Shown: positions 17,623 through 27,190 of the stretch, piece by piece
How the letters are laid out: each line of letters opens with the position of its first letter
Position numbering within the stretch: the stretch's first letter is position 1
DNA from: Microcaldota archaeon
GTDB lineage: Archaea > Micrarchaeota > Micrarchaeia > Micrarchaeales > Micrarchaeaceae
Length of the DNA stretch: 64,000 nt
Direction: 5' to 3'
Assembly (NCBI GenBank): GCA_030040895.1
Contig: JASHSJ010000031.1
Location: forward strand, 1-64,000
Program-made: the position numbers and the translations under genes
The notes under the pieces: generated by a model
Database searches by the model: none
What the model saw: the letters and a program-made list of their open reading frames with translations, nothing else
Told to the model about the DNA's origin: nothing

Positions 17623-18105
17623 TTATTTCATCTTCCTCCAGGAATCATGGATCGCATCGTAGCTTAGAAGACCAAGTCCTTCTCCCCAGTGCACCAGCAC
17701 CTTCCTTAGCACATCCGTGTTGCCCTTTTCGTCCGTCATGTAGAGTATTCCTTTCCTCGCCAGCCTTCTAGAGAGGTCTATCGTCATGGTATAGCCGCTG
17801 CGGGAAAGGACTGAAACCGCGCTCCTGAAGGGCTCGATCGCCGCAAGCTCTCCCCTTACTATGTCTTTGAAATTGCCCGAATTCAGCCTGCTGCCGTCCT
17901 TTGTGAGTTTTACCACACCATCGCCTACGCTGCACAGCCCTAGATCCTCGGCAGCCTCGACTATGGGCAGGAGCACATCTATGTTCTTGCCGGTTTCATA
18001 TGCCAGTTTGGACAGCCTTATCCGGCCTTTGTCGGAAAGCGACTTCGCTATGCTCATCATGCCCCTTACCTCTGTTATGCTTGCTCCAGCATGAAACATT
18101 TTCAT
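17623..18105 (-). CDS. AAA-associated C-terminal domain protein of an anion-type ABC transporter
   Basis: 160-residue soluble protein resembling the AAA-associated domain that is fused to, or encoded beside, nitrate/sulfonate-type ABC ATPases. Visible features are a winged-helix-like first half (GRIRLSKLAYETGKNIDVLLPIVEAAEDLGL...VKLTKDG) and a second half with FKDIVRGELAAIEPFR and LHWGEGLGLL-type ends. It follows the ATPase gene by a few bases and closes a three-gene operon. It probably regulates or senses transport. No substrate-binding residues are recognisable. Confidence 0.75.
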   Translation of the reverse strand: MKMFHAGASITEVRGMMSIAKSLSDKGRIRLSKLAYETGKNIDVLLPIVEAAEDLGLCSVGDGVVKLTKDGSRLNSGNFKDIVRGELAAIEPFRSAVSVLSRSGYTMTIDLSRRLARKGILYMTDEKGNTDVLRKVLVHWGEGLGLLSYDAIHDSWRKMK

Positions 18106-18109
18106 AATA

Positions 18110-18880
18110 TCATCGCTCGGTTAGCTTTGTGTATATCTCATCCACGAGCGCAAGAAACTCCTTGCTATGCTTGTCCCTCGGGTGCTTCATCTCGATTTTC
18201 TTTATCCACTTGACATGACTCGGTTTATCTGAAAGCATTACTATCTTGTCCGCCATCCATGCCGCCTCTTCAACGTTGTGCGTCACCATTACGACCGATC
18301 TAATTGGGAATTTTCCTTCCCTGAGGAGATATAGAACGTCTTCTCTCAGAGTATTTGCCGTAAGTTCGTCTAGCGCGCTGAATGGCTCATCCATGAGAAG
18401 AACTACAGGATTTGACGCTATCGCCCTTGCTATTCCCACCCTCTGCTTCATTCCGCCGCTCAGCATGTTTGGATATGCATCCTCGAATCCCGAAAGGCCG
18501 AACTGGTCGAGAAGCTCCGTCGCCTTCCTGTCCTTCTCTGCATTTCCAATCCTCATCCTGCTGAGCCCGAGCTTGACATTTTCTTTGTTTGTCAGCCACG
18601 GCAGCAGCGCAAAGTCCTGGAACACGAACGAGAACTGCGGTACGGGCCCCGCGACCTTCTTCCCGTTGAACACGACAGCGCCGGTCAATGACTTCACAAG
18701 GCCGGCCATTATCCTGAGAAGCGTGCTCTTGCCGCAGCCTGATGGGCCTATTATGGCAACTATTTCCTCATCATTTGCTGTAAACGTGGCATCGTCTATG
18801 ATCCTTATCGTGTTCTCTCCAGTATATGCGAATGATACGCCGTTCACGTTTATTATTGGTTCATCGCGCGCTGCCAACAT
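18110..18880 (-). CDS. ABC transporter ATPase, nitrate/sulfonate/taurine type
   Basis: Nucleotide-binding subunit of an importer-like ABC system. Walker A GPSGCGKST, Q-loop (FVFQDFALLPW), signature LSGGMKQR, Walker B VVLLMDEP and the H-loop THNVEEA are all intact. The LPWLTNKENV pattern after the Q-loop is typical of the SsuB/TauB/NrtD group. It is 256 residues long. It sits between the fused permease gene and the AAA-associated protein gene. No periplasmic-type binding protein gene occurs in the window, so the substrate is unknown. Confidence 0.93.
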   Translation of the reverse strand: MLAARDEPIINVNGVSFAYTGENTIRIIDDATFTANDEEIVAIIGPSGCGKSTLLRIMAGLVKSLTGAVVFNGKKVAGPVPQFSFVFQDFALLPWLTNKENVKLGLSRMRIGNAEKDRKATELLDQFGLSGFEDAYPNMLSGGMKQRVGIARAIASNPVVLLMDEPFSALDELTANTLREDVLYLLREGKFPIRSVVMVTHNVEEAAWMADKIVMLSDKPSHVKWIKKIEMKHPRDKHSKEFLALVDEIYTKLTER

Positions 18881-18881
18881 A

Positions 18882-20600
18882 TCACTTGTACACTCTGCTA
18901 ATATTTCTGTAGAGCTTCCTCCACACGAACGTGTTTATCAGTATTATCATTACAGTCAGGTTAATTAATGCAATCACCATGAGCTGGAAGTTGCCACCAA
19001 TAAGCGAGCCCACTTGCGAAACGGCACTCGGCAGGCAGTTTATGGTTCCGTTGATATACTGGACCGCATACTGCACGGTGCTGTTGCTAGAGCACGACAG
19101 CGAAAGGTCGAGCAGCTTTCCTATTCCGACATTGACTGAGCTTAGCACGGTTCCCGGGCCAACTCCGCTTGACGTGAAATATTCCGCGACTATTGTGGCG
19201 TTCCACTCTGCGGCTATGCCTGTCACAGCACCCGTCACTATGCCGGGCAGTATTGCCATTATGTATATCTTCTTCCATGCGGCCCATCCCTTTATGCCAA
19301 ACACGTTCTTGACCTCCATTACGCTGCTCTGCAGGGTTCTGGATCCAGACATGGTGCTAAACACGACGTACCAGATTCCGCTCAGGAAGAGGACGGCACC
19401 AGCAACAAGTTCCTGATGATATGGGCTGCCAGCCAGCAGATACACTATGAGCGGAAGCACTATTGTTGCCGGAATGGAAGCAAGTATCTGGAATAGGCCC
19501 ACGTAGCTTTCCGAGTCCTTCCTCATGAAGACTAGGTATACGCATAGCGGTATGCTCACCACTATTATCGCTATGAAGACCAGCCAGACCCTTGCAAACG
19601 TATAGGCAAGGGAAATGAGCGAAAGATATTCCTCGCCCGCAAGGCCTGCGTTCAGGAATCCGGCAAAGTAAAACACCACGATCATTATAGCGGCTGCATA
19701 CGTAACGTATAGGAGCCTTCTTGCGCCAGTGGCACTGGAGGCCTGTCTGACTATCGGTGTATCGGGCTTTTTCGACATTCCGAGCCTTTCCGCCATCCTC
19801 CTGCCGAATCTCTCTATCCTTGTTTCTTCCTTGTAGTAGACGTGCTCTATCTCATTGAGCATCCTTATCTTGTGTATGGGCCCGCTTATTCCGGCGCGTA
19901 TCCTGTCGCGCTGGTGCTTCATCTCGCTGGCCCCCCAACGGTTTGCGTACTTGCTGAACGGGACAAACAAGAGATATCTTGTCGCGACAACGAAGAACAG
20001 GAAGATTAGTAGCCCGAGCGCATAGGCGTATAGATTTCCAGCCACTGCAAGGTGGGTCAGCGCAACTCCTATTCCGTTGGTGACCTGGTAGCTGCTGGGC
20101 CCGGCCGAGAAGATCTCGCTGGTCACAAGATAGAAGAGCCCGACAGCCCAGGATAGCGCAGACTGTTCCGACATCTTTGGAAGGGCCGCGGGCAGGTAAA
20201 CCTTGGTGAACCTAGTCCACAGGCTCATCTTGTAGAGCTCCATAACCTCCATGATCTCCACCGGCAGTGTTTTGATGGCTTCATACACGCCGAAGATTAT
20301 GTTCCATAGCATGCTGGTTATTATGAGGAATACCACAGCAATGTTTACGCCGGCGCTGCCAGGCACAAAGCTCACTATTACGAATATGGCGAACGGGAAG
20401 AACGCCAGTATAGGAAGCGTTTGGAATATGTCAATTACGGGGAGGAGCACGCGCTCCAGCCTTTCCGATCTTGCGGCCATTATACCGATGATGAGGCCCA
20501 GAACCATCGAGACGAATAGCGCGATCAGCATCCTCGCCCAAGAATATATGGTGTCTATGACGAGCGAGGCTGGCAGCACAAGTGGCGTCGGCAGCAGCAT
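18882..20600 (-). CDS. ABC transporter permease with two fused transmembrane domains
   Basis: 572-residue membrane protein holding two binding-protein-dependent permease domains (about 15-240 and 325-565) joined by a charged cytoplasmic linker rich in Arg/Glu. Each half has an EAA-like coupling loop (VMELYKMSLWTRFTKVYLPAALP; VKNVFGIKGWAAWKKIYIMAILPG). This resembles the duplicated anion-transport permeases of COG4986 type. A TATA element (20622-20630) sits about 26 bases before the ATG, so the operon is probably leaderless. It is followed after one base by the ATPase. Confidence 0.9.
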   Translation of the reverse strand: MLLPTPLVLPASLVIDTIYSWARMLIALFVSMVLGLIIGIMAARSERLERVLLPVIDIFQTLPILAFFPFAIFVIVSFVPGSAGVNIAVVFLIITSMLWNIIFGVYEAIKTLPVEIMEVMELYKMSLWTRFTKVYLPAALPKMSEQSALSWAVGLFYLVTSEIFSAGPSSYQVTNGIGVALTHLAVAGNLYAYALGLLIFLFFVVATRYLLFVPFSKYANRWGASEMKHQRDRIRAGISGPIHKIRMLNEIEHVYYKEETRIERFGRRMAERLGMSKKPDTPIVRQASSATGARRLLYVTYAAAIMIVVFYFAGFLNAGLAGEEYLSLISLAYTFARVWLVFIAIIVVSIPLCVYLVFMRKDSESYVGLFQILASIPATIVLPLIVYLLAGSPYHQELVAGAVLFLSGIWYVVFSTMSGSRTLQSSVMEVKNVFGIKGWAAWKKIYIMAILPGIVTGAVTGIAAEWNATIVAEYFTSSGVGPGTVLSSVNVGIGKLLDLSLSCSSNSTVQYAVQYINGTINCLPSAVSQVGSLIGGNFQLMVIALINLTVMIILINTFVWRKLYRNISRVYK

Positions 20601-20621
20601 ACTACATGATGATAAAGAATC

Positions 20622-20630
20622 AATATAAGC
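20622..20630 (-). promoter_or_regulatory. TATA box of the ABC transporter operon
   Basis: CTTATATTG on the minus strand is centred about 26 bases upstream of the permease ATG at 20600. Confidence 0.55.
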
Positions 20631-20646
20631 TTTTGCCGAGGGCGGC

Positions 20647-22953
20647 TCAGTTGGTGTAGTTTATCTTGAATATCTTGCTGTCAGAGTTCTCGTAAACCAG
20701 CTGCATCTGCACTCCTGACCCCGGGACGTTGTAGGCGCACTGCTGGTAGTTGCACTCCATGAGCAGCTTGAATAGATTTGTTCCGGGCAGCGAGGGCCCG
20801 AGCAGCACTGCCCCAACTATCTGCTGTCCAGAGAATAGGAGCAGCAGAGTGTAGTTTGCTGCAGTGCCTGTGTAGTTCGCTATGCTGTATGCGCCGCTGG
20901 TGCTGTTCTCGAACATCACGTGCTGGATTGGGGCAAGGCCACCGCCCGAGGCAAGGCCGACGTAGGCAGACACCGTCCTGTTGCCGTTTGCAAGATATTT
21001 TATCAGGAGCTCAGCGTCGTACTGGCCGTTTCCAAACGTGTACGTCTGGTTTGTGGCCGTGCCGCTGGCGTTGAATGCGGTGAACTGCGAAAATCCATAC
21101 GAAGTAAGATTGCTGCCTGTTATGTTGCCTTCTATCGCTATTCCAGCAAGCTCTGCGAACCAGAAGCTCCTTGTGAAAAGATAATCCGGCCTTTGCGCAT
21201 CATTCACAAGATATCCATATGCCGGGGTGTCGTTGAAGAGGAAGTCCTGCGAGAACTGCTCTATTCTAGTAGTGTTCTCGCCGAACGTGCTGTCCATGAA
21301 GCTGGTGCGGTTGCCCCAGCCCTCTATTACGCTTCCGTCAGGCCAGAGCGTGAGCACGGTTGCGTTCGTGGCGGTGTTGTTGCTGAGCCACAGCGCAGCC
21401 TGCAAGAACGACGGGTTTATCCCGTCTGCCTGCGTGCTTGAAAATGATTCCTGTGCAACAAACGCCCCCTGGTATATCAGTATTACAAAAACTATGCCTC
21501 CGAACAGGTACACCAGCTGGATCTGGGTCTTTCCAAGGTTGAAAGCATAGGGCTTTATCAGCGTTCCTGTGATGTAGACAGCATACGCAGCAAACAGCGC
21601 TATCGGCACTGACACAAGCGCGTTGTATCTTATCGCACTGCTCTGCAGATATGAAGTGATAAGCAAATACGCGAGCAGGATTGCAAAGCCGTAGCTTGCG
21701 TTTATCCCAAGTGCTCCGTTCCTGAACGTGGTCTTGCTCGTATTGCTGTCAATCTTGTGCGCAAACAGCAAGTACAGTATCACTCCTATCGGCGCAAGGA
21801 ACAGTTCAAAGCCGAAGCTCGCAAACAGGAAGTCGAAGTCCGGCTTCTGCAGTTCCTGAGTAGTGTATCCTATGTTGTTGTTGGCTACAACCCCGTTCAG
21901 ATACAGTATGGACGAGAACGTTGACGGGGATACTATGATCAGGACTATCATCAGCACAGCGCCTAGCACGCACAACGCAGCGATCCTCTTCAGCATGCTG
22001 CCGAGCACTGCCTGAAGCTCTTTTGCTTCCAGAAGCCTGATCGAGGCCACATTCGCAACCAGCACAGCCCCGAATATTATCGCGAAATCAGTCAGTGTTA
22101 TGTTCGTGGTGTTGGCAAAGTGCAGCATAACGAACATGTTCTCGAGGAGGTAGCCGAGCAGCAGCGCGCCAAGCATCATTATGTTGTTCTTGAGCACTGA
22201 CTTATCGGCAAATACGAATCCGTAGAGAAACACTAGCAACGTAGAGCCAAGATATACAGCAAGCGTTAGCGAGCCGCCGTTCCACACAATGTCGCTTATC
22301 CCGATTATTATCGCAGCGCCCAGCATGAGCCCATACTTCCAGGATTCCCTTTTCTCACGGAATGCCATGAGCGTGAACAGCAGCGCAAGGAGTACAAACG
22401 CGCCTATGAAACTATCACCCCTATAAACGCCGCCTGCCGTCCTTGCCACGTTGCCGCTCGACAGAGCTATGAATATCATGGCGAGAAGCCCCAGCATCTT
22501 GCTGTTTGACAGGTATTTCACGACGAAGTAGCAAAGCACTGCAGTCGCAAGGCCGAAGAATATCGCAACATAACGCATTACCTCGAGGGGAGTTATTCCA
22601 ACGAACTGTAGTATTGCATATGGTATTAGAGTTGCGTACAGCAATCCGGGTGCCTCGCCGAAAGTATTGTGCCACGGATATCCTGAAAGATTCACTGTAT
22701 TGTTCTGCAGCACGAAGCCCTGCGATATTGCCTGCTTTATTGCTGTGTAGTATTCAAATCCATCCGGCTCAAATAGTCCCTGATACTGGAGAAGGCCCAT
22801 TCTCACGTATATCGCCATTGCGAGTATAGCTATGATTATTATTGCAAACAGCATCTTGTTGTCAAGGCTGAATCTGCCTGACTTGGCGGCAGGCGCTGTG
22901 CTAGCACCGGCTGGCGCTTTCAGTTCTCCGGTAACGTTGCTCTCCATAGTCAT
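20647..22953 (-). CDS. aglB: AglB/STT3-type oligosaccharyltransferase
   Basis: Transfers lipid-linked glycans to Asn-X-Ser/Thr sequons outside the cell. A short soluble N-terminus is followed by about a dozen hydrophobic segments. The first external-loop acidic motif (GLFEPDGFEYY) and the second (TAGGVYRGDSF) match the metal/catalytic motifs of STT3. The C-terminal globular domain has TLWPDGSVIEGWGNR where most relatives carry WWDYG, a clear deviation. It is 768 residues from the preferred ATG at 22953; the track start at 23061 would run through the divergent promoter region. It heads the glycosylation island and can serve the sequon-rich S-layer and surface proteins in this window. Confidence 0.85.
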   Translation of the reverse strand: MTMESNVTGELKAPAGASTAPAAKSGRFSLDNKMLFAIIIIAILAMAIYVRMGLLQYQGLFEPDGFEYYTAIKQAISQGFVLQNNTVNLSGYPWHNTFGEAPGLLYATLIPYAILQFVGITPLEVMRYVAIFFGLATAVLCYFVVKYLSNSKMLGLLAMIFIALSSGNVARTAGGVYRGDSFIGAFVLLALLFTLMAFREKRESWKYGLMLGAAIIIGISDIVWNGGSLTLAVYLGSTLLVFLYGFVFADKSVLKNNIMMLGALLLGYLLENMFVMLHFANTTNITLTDFAIIFGAVLVANVASIRLLEAKELQAVLGSMLKRIAALCVLGAVLMIVLIIVSPSTFSSILYLNGVVANNNIGYTTQELQKPDFDFLFASFGFELFLAPIGVILYLLFAHKIDSNTSKTTFRNGALGINASYGFAILLAYLLITSYLQSSAIRYNALVSVPIALFAAYAVYITGTLIKPYAFNLGKTQIQLVYLFGGIVFVILIYQGAFVAQESFSSTQADGINPSFLQAALWLSNNTATNATVLTLWPDGSVIEGWGNRTSFMDSTFGENTTRIEQFSQDFLFNDTPAYGYLVNDAQRPDYLFTRSFWFAELAGIAIEGNITGSNLTSYGFSQFTAFNASGTATNQTYTFGNGQYDAELLIKYLANGNRTVSAYVGLASGGGLAPIQHVMFENSTSGAYSIANYTGTAANYTLLLLFSGQQIVGAVLLGPSLPGTNLFKLLMECNYQQCAYNVPGSGVQMQLVYENSDSKIFKINYTN

Positions 22954-23077
22954 TGCACACAAAGAAAAGATTAGCTGATTAAGATAGAAGAGATTAGCGG
23001 ACAAGCTTTTTATTAATTTGTACAACCTAAGTAATTTTAAGCCCTCCGTGAGATTGATCAAACAAATGGTTGAGCTA

Positions 23078-24091
23078 ATGAAGACATTGTTTCTCTATCA
23101 AGATCCTAACTACTTTCATGCGGAACTGGCCAGAGCGGTTGGGGCGCATTTTCTTGCAACTCCAGGGATAGAATCAATGCAAAGCGGGCCCATCGAGACC
23201 CTGAGCGGCGCCGCAAAGCTGGCACACTACGCAGCAACCATACCGGAAGGTTATGATGTCTATCTCTGCGAAGGCACTTACGTATATCCTGCAATGGCCA
23301 AGAGGATGGGCAGGCTGAAAGATGCCAAGATAGTGAACATACTGGCCAGCCCTCTTTTGTATTACATAAAGACTAAAAGGCTTAGTGCGCTGAAGAGCAG
23401 GTTTGCTATCGCCATGCTGGATGAAGTTGATGCCTTCATTGCTGTGGGAAAGATGCAGGTCGATCTGCTGAGGGGCATAGTCGGCAGGTGCGAAGTAATG
23501 ACAACATATCCATTTGTGAAGCCGGGGCTCAGGCGGGCCATGCGTGCACAGCCTGACATAGATTCTCACAGTATACTCTTCAGGGGCAGTAAGGATGCAT
23601 ATTATAAGGGAATAGACATACTTACGCGAGCGTTCAGGATAGTGAAGGAAAAGTGGCCGGACGCGGAGTTGACCATAGCTGGCGGCCTTCGTGATGTAGA
23701 AGGTGCCAGCAAGAGCGCAAGAGGTGTAAGCTTCACGGGATACTACAAAGAGAAAGAGGTCCCAAAGCTCACGAGGCAATCTGCGCTCTACGTCCACATG
23801 GGGAGGGGTGATGCGTTTCCGATGACAGTTCTCGAATCAATGTGCGGTGGCCTTCCGGCCCTTGTTTCCGAGTGGACCGGAACCAGCGAGGTAGTGTCAA
23901 GGATGAGCCCCAGATATGTTATTCCCTTAGATCATATGGCTGCCGCCAGGCAGATAAACGCGTATTTCGCAGCTAGTCCGGAATACAGGGAGGACTTGTC
24001 AAGGAGGGCGAGAGCAGTGACAGCGCGGTTCACAAAAGATCGTTCTATCACAGGATTCAGGAAAGCTTACGCCAAAATGATGGGTGGGTAA
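23078..24091 (+). CDS. GT4-family glycosyltransferase
   Basis: Predicted retaining GT-B glycosyltransferase, cytosolic side of the membrane. The C-terminal half shows the GT4 layout: ILFRGSKDAYYKGIDILTRAF, the AELTIAGG strand, and the acidic donor-binding region (FPMTVLESMCGGLPALVSEWTGTSEVV). The N-terminal half (GYDVYLCEGTYVYPAMAKRMG) closely parallels the GT4 gene at 27.2-28.2 kb (GYDIYVSETVFIIPVVAKMLG), so the two are paralogues. The ATG at 23078 (MKTLFLYQ) is chosen by that comparison; 23066 and 23018 are in-frame alternatives. It is divergent from aglB and followed without a gap by a GT2 gene. Confidence 0.85.
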   Translation: MKTLFLYQDPNYFHAELARAVGAHFLATPGIESMQSGPIETLSGAAKLAHYAATIPEGYDVYLCEGTYVYPAMAKRMGRLKDAKIVNILASPLLYYIKTKRLSALKSRFAIAMLDEVDAFIAVGKMQVDLLRGIVGRCEVMTTYPFVKPGLRRAMRAQPDIDSHSILFRGSKDAYYKGIDILTRAFRIVKEKWPDAELTIAGGLRDVEGASKSARGVSFTGYYKEKEVPKLTRQSALYVHMGRGDAFPMTVLESMCGGLPALVSEWTGTSEVVSRMSPRYVIPLDHMAAARQINAYFAASPEYREDLSRRARAVTARFTKDRSITGFRKAYAKMMGG

Positions 24092-25156
24092 TTGGAGAAA
24101 CTCTCGCTCATGACATTCTCAAGGAACCACACGAGCCAAGTTCTTGGAATGGTAGACGATCTATACAGCCTTGTAGATGAGATAATATTGGTGGACAGCA
24201 GCAACAAAGAAGGGAGGAAGGAGCTGCTAAGCGCCAAGCGCAAGAAGGGATGGAAGAAGCTTAAGATCTTCTACATGGTGCCCCTCGGATTTGTAGAAAC
24301 GTGCAGGAGCTACGGGCTCACGAAGTGCACTAACGACTGGGTCCTTTATCTCGATGCTGATGAAAGGCCATCCGAGGAACTGAGGTCAGACATAAAGAAA
24401 ATCATAAGCACAGCAAAGCACAGCGCGTTCATAATAAAGAGGTACGAAGACGTTTCAGGCGGCGAGCTGCGCAGCTTTACCTTCCAGACAAGGATATTCA
24501 AAAAATCAATGATAAGATACAAGGGCATAATCGATGAGCGCCCAGAAGTAAGGGGCGGCACAGACTATCTCGATTCCCCATACTACATAACGCACGAAAG
24601 AGTGCTCATGCGACACCAGTTTAACGAGTATTATAAAAGGCGCCATTCGTTTCTGGAGTTTGAAAGCATTTCCTACAGCCAGTACAACCAACTCATACAG
24701 GAATACATATCCAGGCTCAGGGGCATGACTTATGAAGAGGGCAGGGCTTCGCTCCTGGCAAGGGTAGCCAAGAAAACGATGTTGGCATATGAATCGATAG
24801 GGCTCAAAAGGCAGGAGCAGGAGCTCAGCAACTTCGATTACTTCGCATTCGCCTTAATCAAGGAGTTTGCATTTGGCGCAAAAGGGGGCAATCCAAATGT
24901 CATACTCAGTGGCCCCCGCGTAGCATACATGCGTGCAAAAGAGATGGCGCGCCTGAAAGCTATGCCAGACCATAGCGCATCTTTCAAGATCGCAAAGATA
25001 ATAAACAATGTCGGGATGGTGAAGTTCCTCGGTCTTGACAAGGACAGTGTCATATCAAAGCTTAATAGACAATACATGGATAACAGGAAGGGCATGCAAG
25101 GGCTCAGCCTGTTGGCGCATCTGCTAAGGGAAAAATACAAAGAACGGCCACACTGA
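24092..25156 (+). CDS. GT2-family glycosyltransferase
   Basis: Predicted inverting GT-A glycosyltransferase. The N-terminal nucleotide-sugar domain has LSLMTFSRNH, EIILVDSSNKEG and the DxD motif in WVLYLDADERPSEEL. The C-terminal half is helical and basic, with no transmembrane anchor visible. The start is a TTG directly after the preceding stop, with GGTG five bases upstream. It is probably part of an operon that adds sugars to a lipid-linked glycan for AglB. The specific sugar cannot be read from sequence. Confidence 0.85.
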   Translation: MEKLSLMTFSRNHTSQVLGMVDDLYSLVDEIILVDSSNKEGRKELLSAKRKKGWKKLKIFYMVPLGFVETCRSYGLTKCTNDWVLYLDADERPSEELRSDIKKIISTAKHSAFIIKRYEDVSGGELRSFTFQTRIFKKSMIRYKGIIDERPEVRGGTDYLDSPYYITHERVLMRHQFNEYYKRRHSFLEFESISYSQYNQLIQEYISRLRGMTYEEGRASLLARVAKKTMLAYESIGLKRQEQELSNFDYFAFALIKEFAFGAKGGNPNVILSGPRVAYMRAKEMARLKAMPDHSASFKIAKIINNVGMVKFLGLDKDSVISKLNRQYMDNRKGMQGLSLLAHLLREKYKERPH

Positions 25157-25184
25157 TATTGTATGGCAAAGAGCAAGTGATATT

Positions 25185-26006
25185 ATGAACTGGAAATGGA
25201 AGTGGCTCAAGGTCGAGGTCTATTATAGCTTCCTCCATCCGCTGTTCCATAGGCAGGAACACGATGGAACCCCGTGGGCAGACAAGCCAAAGGAAATCAC
25301 ACAATCAGGCTTCAAGATGGAGCTTGACAACACAAGCATTCAGGACAAGGGCTACTGGGAGCAATCCAATCATGCAGGCATAGCACCGCCCATGACAAGC
25401 TACATGAAGGAAAACCTGAAGCAGGGCATGACATTCATAGATGGAGGCGCAAACAGCGGCTACTTCACAATGCTTGCATCAACGCTGGTCGGGGAGAAAG
25501 GAACGGTCTATGCGTTTGAGCCAGCAGAAAGGGCGTACAAGAGATTGTGCAGGAACATAGAGCTTAATCGCTTCAAGAACATAGTGCCTATAAAAAAGGC
25601 ACTCGGCAGCGCAGGTGGGACGGCGAGGCTATTCATCGGCGAGGGAGGCGATGGCGGCAACACGCTTCTTGGCGGTATGCCGGAAATGTCAGGCAAATTC
25701 GAGGACGTCGAGGTAATCACGCTTGATTCATTGAACATAAAGCCGGACATGCTGAAGCTAGACCTTGAAGGATACGAGGCAGAGGCGCTCAAGGGTTCAA
25801 TGGCAACGCTGCAAAGGCACAAGCCGATAGTGATGTTCGAGTTCAACTATGATACTCTGTTCAAGAAGGACGGGCAATTCAACCAGGCATTCGACGCGCT
25901 GAGGCTCGCAGGATATGGCGACTTCACGGACATGAACTCGTGGCAGAAGGTACAAAGTTATCTGGAACTGAGCTATGGACTGACAGATGTCGCGGCAAGG
26001 CAATAA
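25185..26006 (+). CDS. FkbM-family SAM-dependent methyltransferase
   Basis: Predicted O-methyltransferase acting on a sugar or lipid-linked glycan. The SAM fold is visible: FIDGGANSGYFTML (motif I), TVYAFEPAERAYKRL (motif II acidic residue) and the FkbM-specific LKLDLEGYEAEALKG followed by IVMFEFN. It is 273 residues long. AGTGAT just upstream of the ATG supports the start. It follows the GT2 gene in the same direction. The second FkbM gene (28.3-29.1 kb) is only distantly similar. Confidence 0.88.
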   Translation: MNWKWKWLKVEVYYSFLHPLFHRQEHDGTPWADKPKEITQSGFKMELDNTSIQDKGYWEQSNHAGIAPPMTSYMKENLKQGMTFIDGGANSGYFTMLASTLVGEKGTVYAFEPAERAYKRLCRNIELNRFKNIVPIKKALGSAGGTARLFIGEGGDGGNTLLGGMPEMSGKFEDVEVITLDSLNIKPDMLKLDLEGYEAEALKGSMATLQRHKPIVMFEFNYDTLFKKDGQFNQAFDALRLAGYGDFTDMNSWQKVQSYLELSYGLTDVAARQ

Positions 26007-26092
26007 CAACAGCATCATCACCGGCCGGGCACTGCGGCGAAGCGCAACATGCAATGGTTAATAAATATGGAAACGAGAGCTGTACATAGTAT

Positions 26093-27190
26093 GTGCAAAA
26101 ATCACTGATAATCATGCGGCCACTCATAATAACACACAGGGCAAATTACAATGCGTTCATTACTAAGAGCATGGCCGGAGGTAACGGTACTTTTGTCGAG
26201 GCGCTTTTTACGGCTTTGAATAAAAAGATGGCCTTCGATATAATCACGTTTCAAAATATACTGGCCTCATACGCACTAAGGATTGGCGATAACCCCGTCA
26301 TACACGACATTGATGGCGTGCCGAAACTGCGGCTTTCAGGCAAACAATGGGACAAGTTTGCCTTTACGATACATTCGCCAGATTATTTCCTGGTGGATGA
26401 TTGGAACGTGTACCAGAACGCAGATCGGAGCCTGAAAGCCAGAGTGTGGTGGGCAGTGTCAAAGGCCAGCATCAAGGAAAAGATAAGGCGCTCTGCGATG
26501 ATCGTGGCAGTTTCTTCAAATATAAGGCAATTCCTTATCGATAACAAGGACGTCGAGAGGGACAGGATACGCGTCATAAATCACGGCATTTCGAAGAAAT
26601 ACGGATATCATCCAATCGCCCACGAAAACTTCGTGGTCGGCACGCTCAACAACATGTGTCCTCAGAAGAACCCACTATTCCTGATAAATGCATTTAAGAT
26701 GTTCAGGGATTCCTTGCCCAACAAGGAAAAGCCGGATGTCAAGTTGAGGCTGTACGGCGGCCTCTACAGTGAAAAAGTTAGAGCATTCCTGCAAGCAAAG
26801 ATAAGCGAATACAATTCCAGGCAAAAAAAGACAAGCATCGAGCTGATGGGCCCGCTGACTCCAAGCGAGAAGCTGATTATGTACAATAGCATAGATGCAT
26901 TTTGTTACCCAAGTTTTGAGGAGGGGTTTGGCATACCCATACTGGAGGCGCAGGCGTCGGGTTTGCCAGTGATAATAAACGGGAACGGCATTATCGCAGA
27001 TGAGGTACAAAAGCACTGCCTCAAAGCGTTCACCGACGAACAGTGCGCTGATATGCTGAAGAAGCTCTATGAGCACGGGTATCCAAAAGGCGTGAGAAGC
27101 ATTTCAACCAAATATGCGCAAAGCTTTACCTGGGAAAAGGCCGCAGCTATGCACATATCAATGTACGAAGACATAGAAAGGAAAAATTAA
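26093..27190 (+). CDS. GT4-family glycosyltransferase
   Basis: Predicted GT-B glycosyltransferase. The donor domain shows VVGTLNNMCPQKNPLFLINAF, the LRLYGG strand and the conserved FCYPSFEEGFGIPILEAQASGLPVI block with the EX7E pattern. The linker VSSNIRQFLIDN is typical of the family. It is 365 residues from the track GTG at 26093; the ATG at 26114 (MRPLIITHR) is a good alternative. A TATA element (TTAATAAATATG, about 26056-26067) predicts a start site close to 26090. The stop overlaps the stop of the convergent GT4 gene. Confidence 0.86.
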   Translation: MQKSLIIMRPLIITHRANYNAFITKSMAGGNGTFVEALFTALNKKMAFDIITFQNILASYALRIGDNPVIHDIDGVPKLRLSGKQWDKFAFTIHSPDYFLVDDWNVYQNADRSLKARVWWAVSKASIKEKIRRSAMIVAVSSNIRQFLIDNKDVERDRIRVINHGISKKYGYHPIAHENFVVGTLNNMCPQKNPLFLINAFKMFRDSLPNKEKPDVKLRLYGGLYSEKVRAFLQAKISEYNSRQKKTSIELMGPLTPSEKLIMYNSIDAFCYPSFEEGFGIPILEAQASGLPVIINGNGIIADEVQKHCLKAFTDEQCADMLKKLYEHGYPKGVRSISTKYAQSFTWEKAAAMHISMYEDIERKN

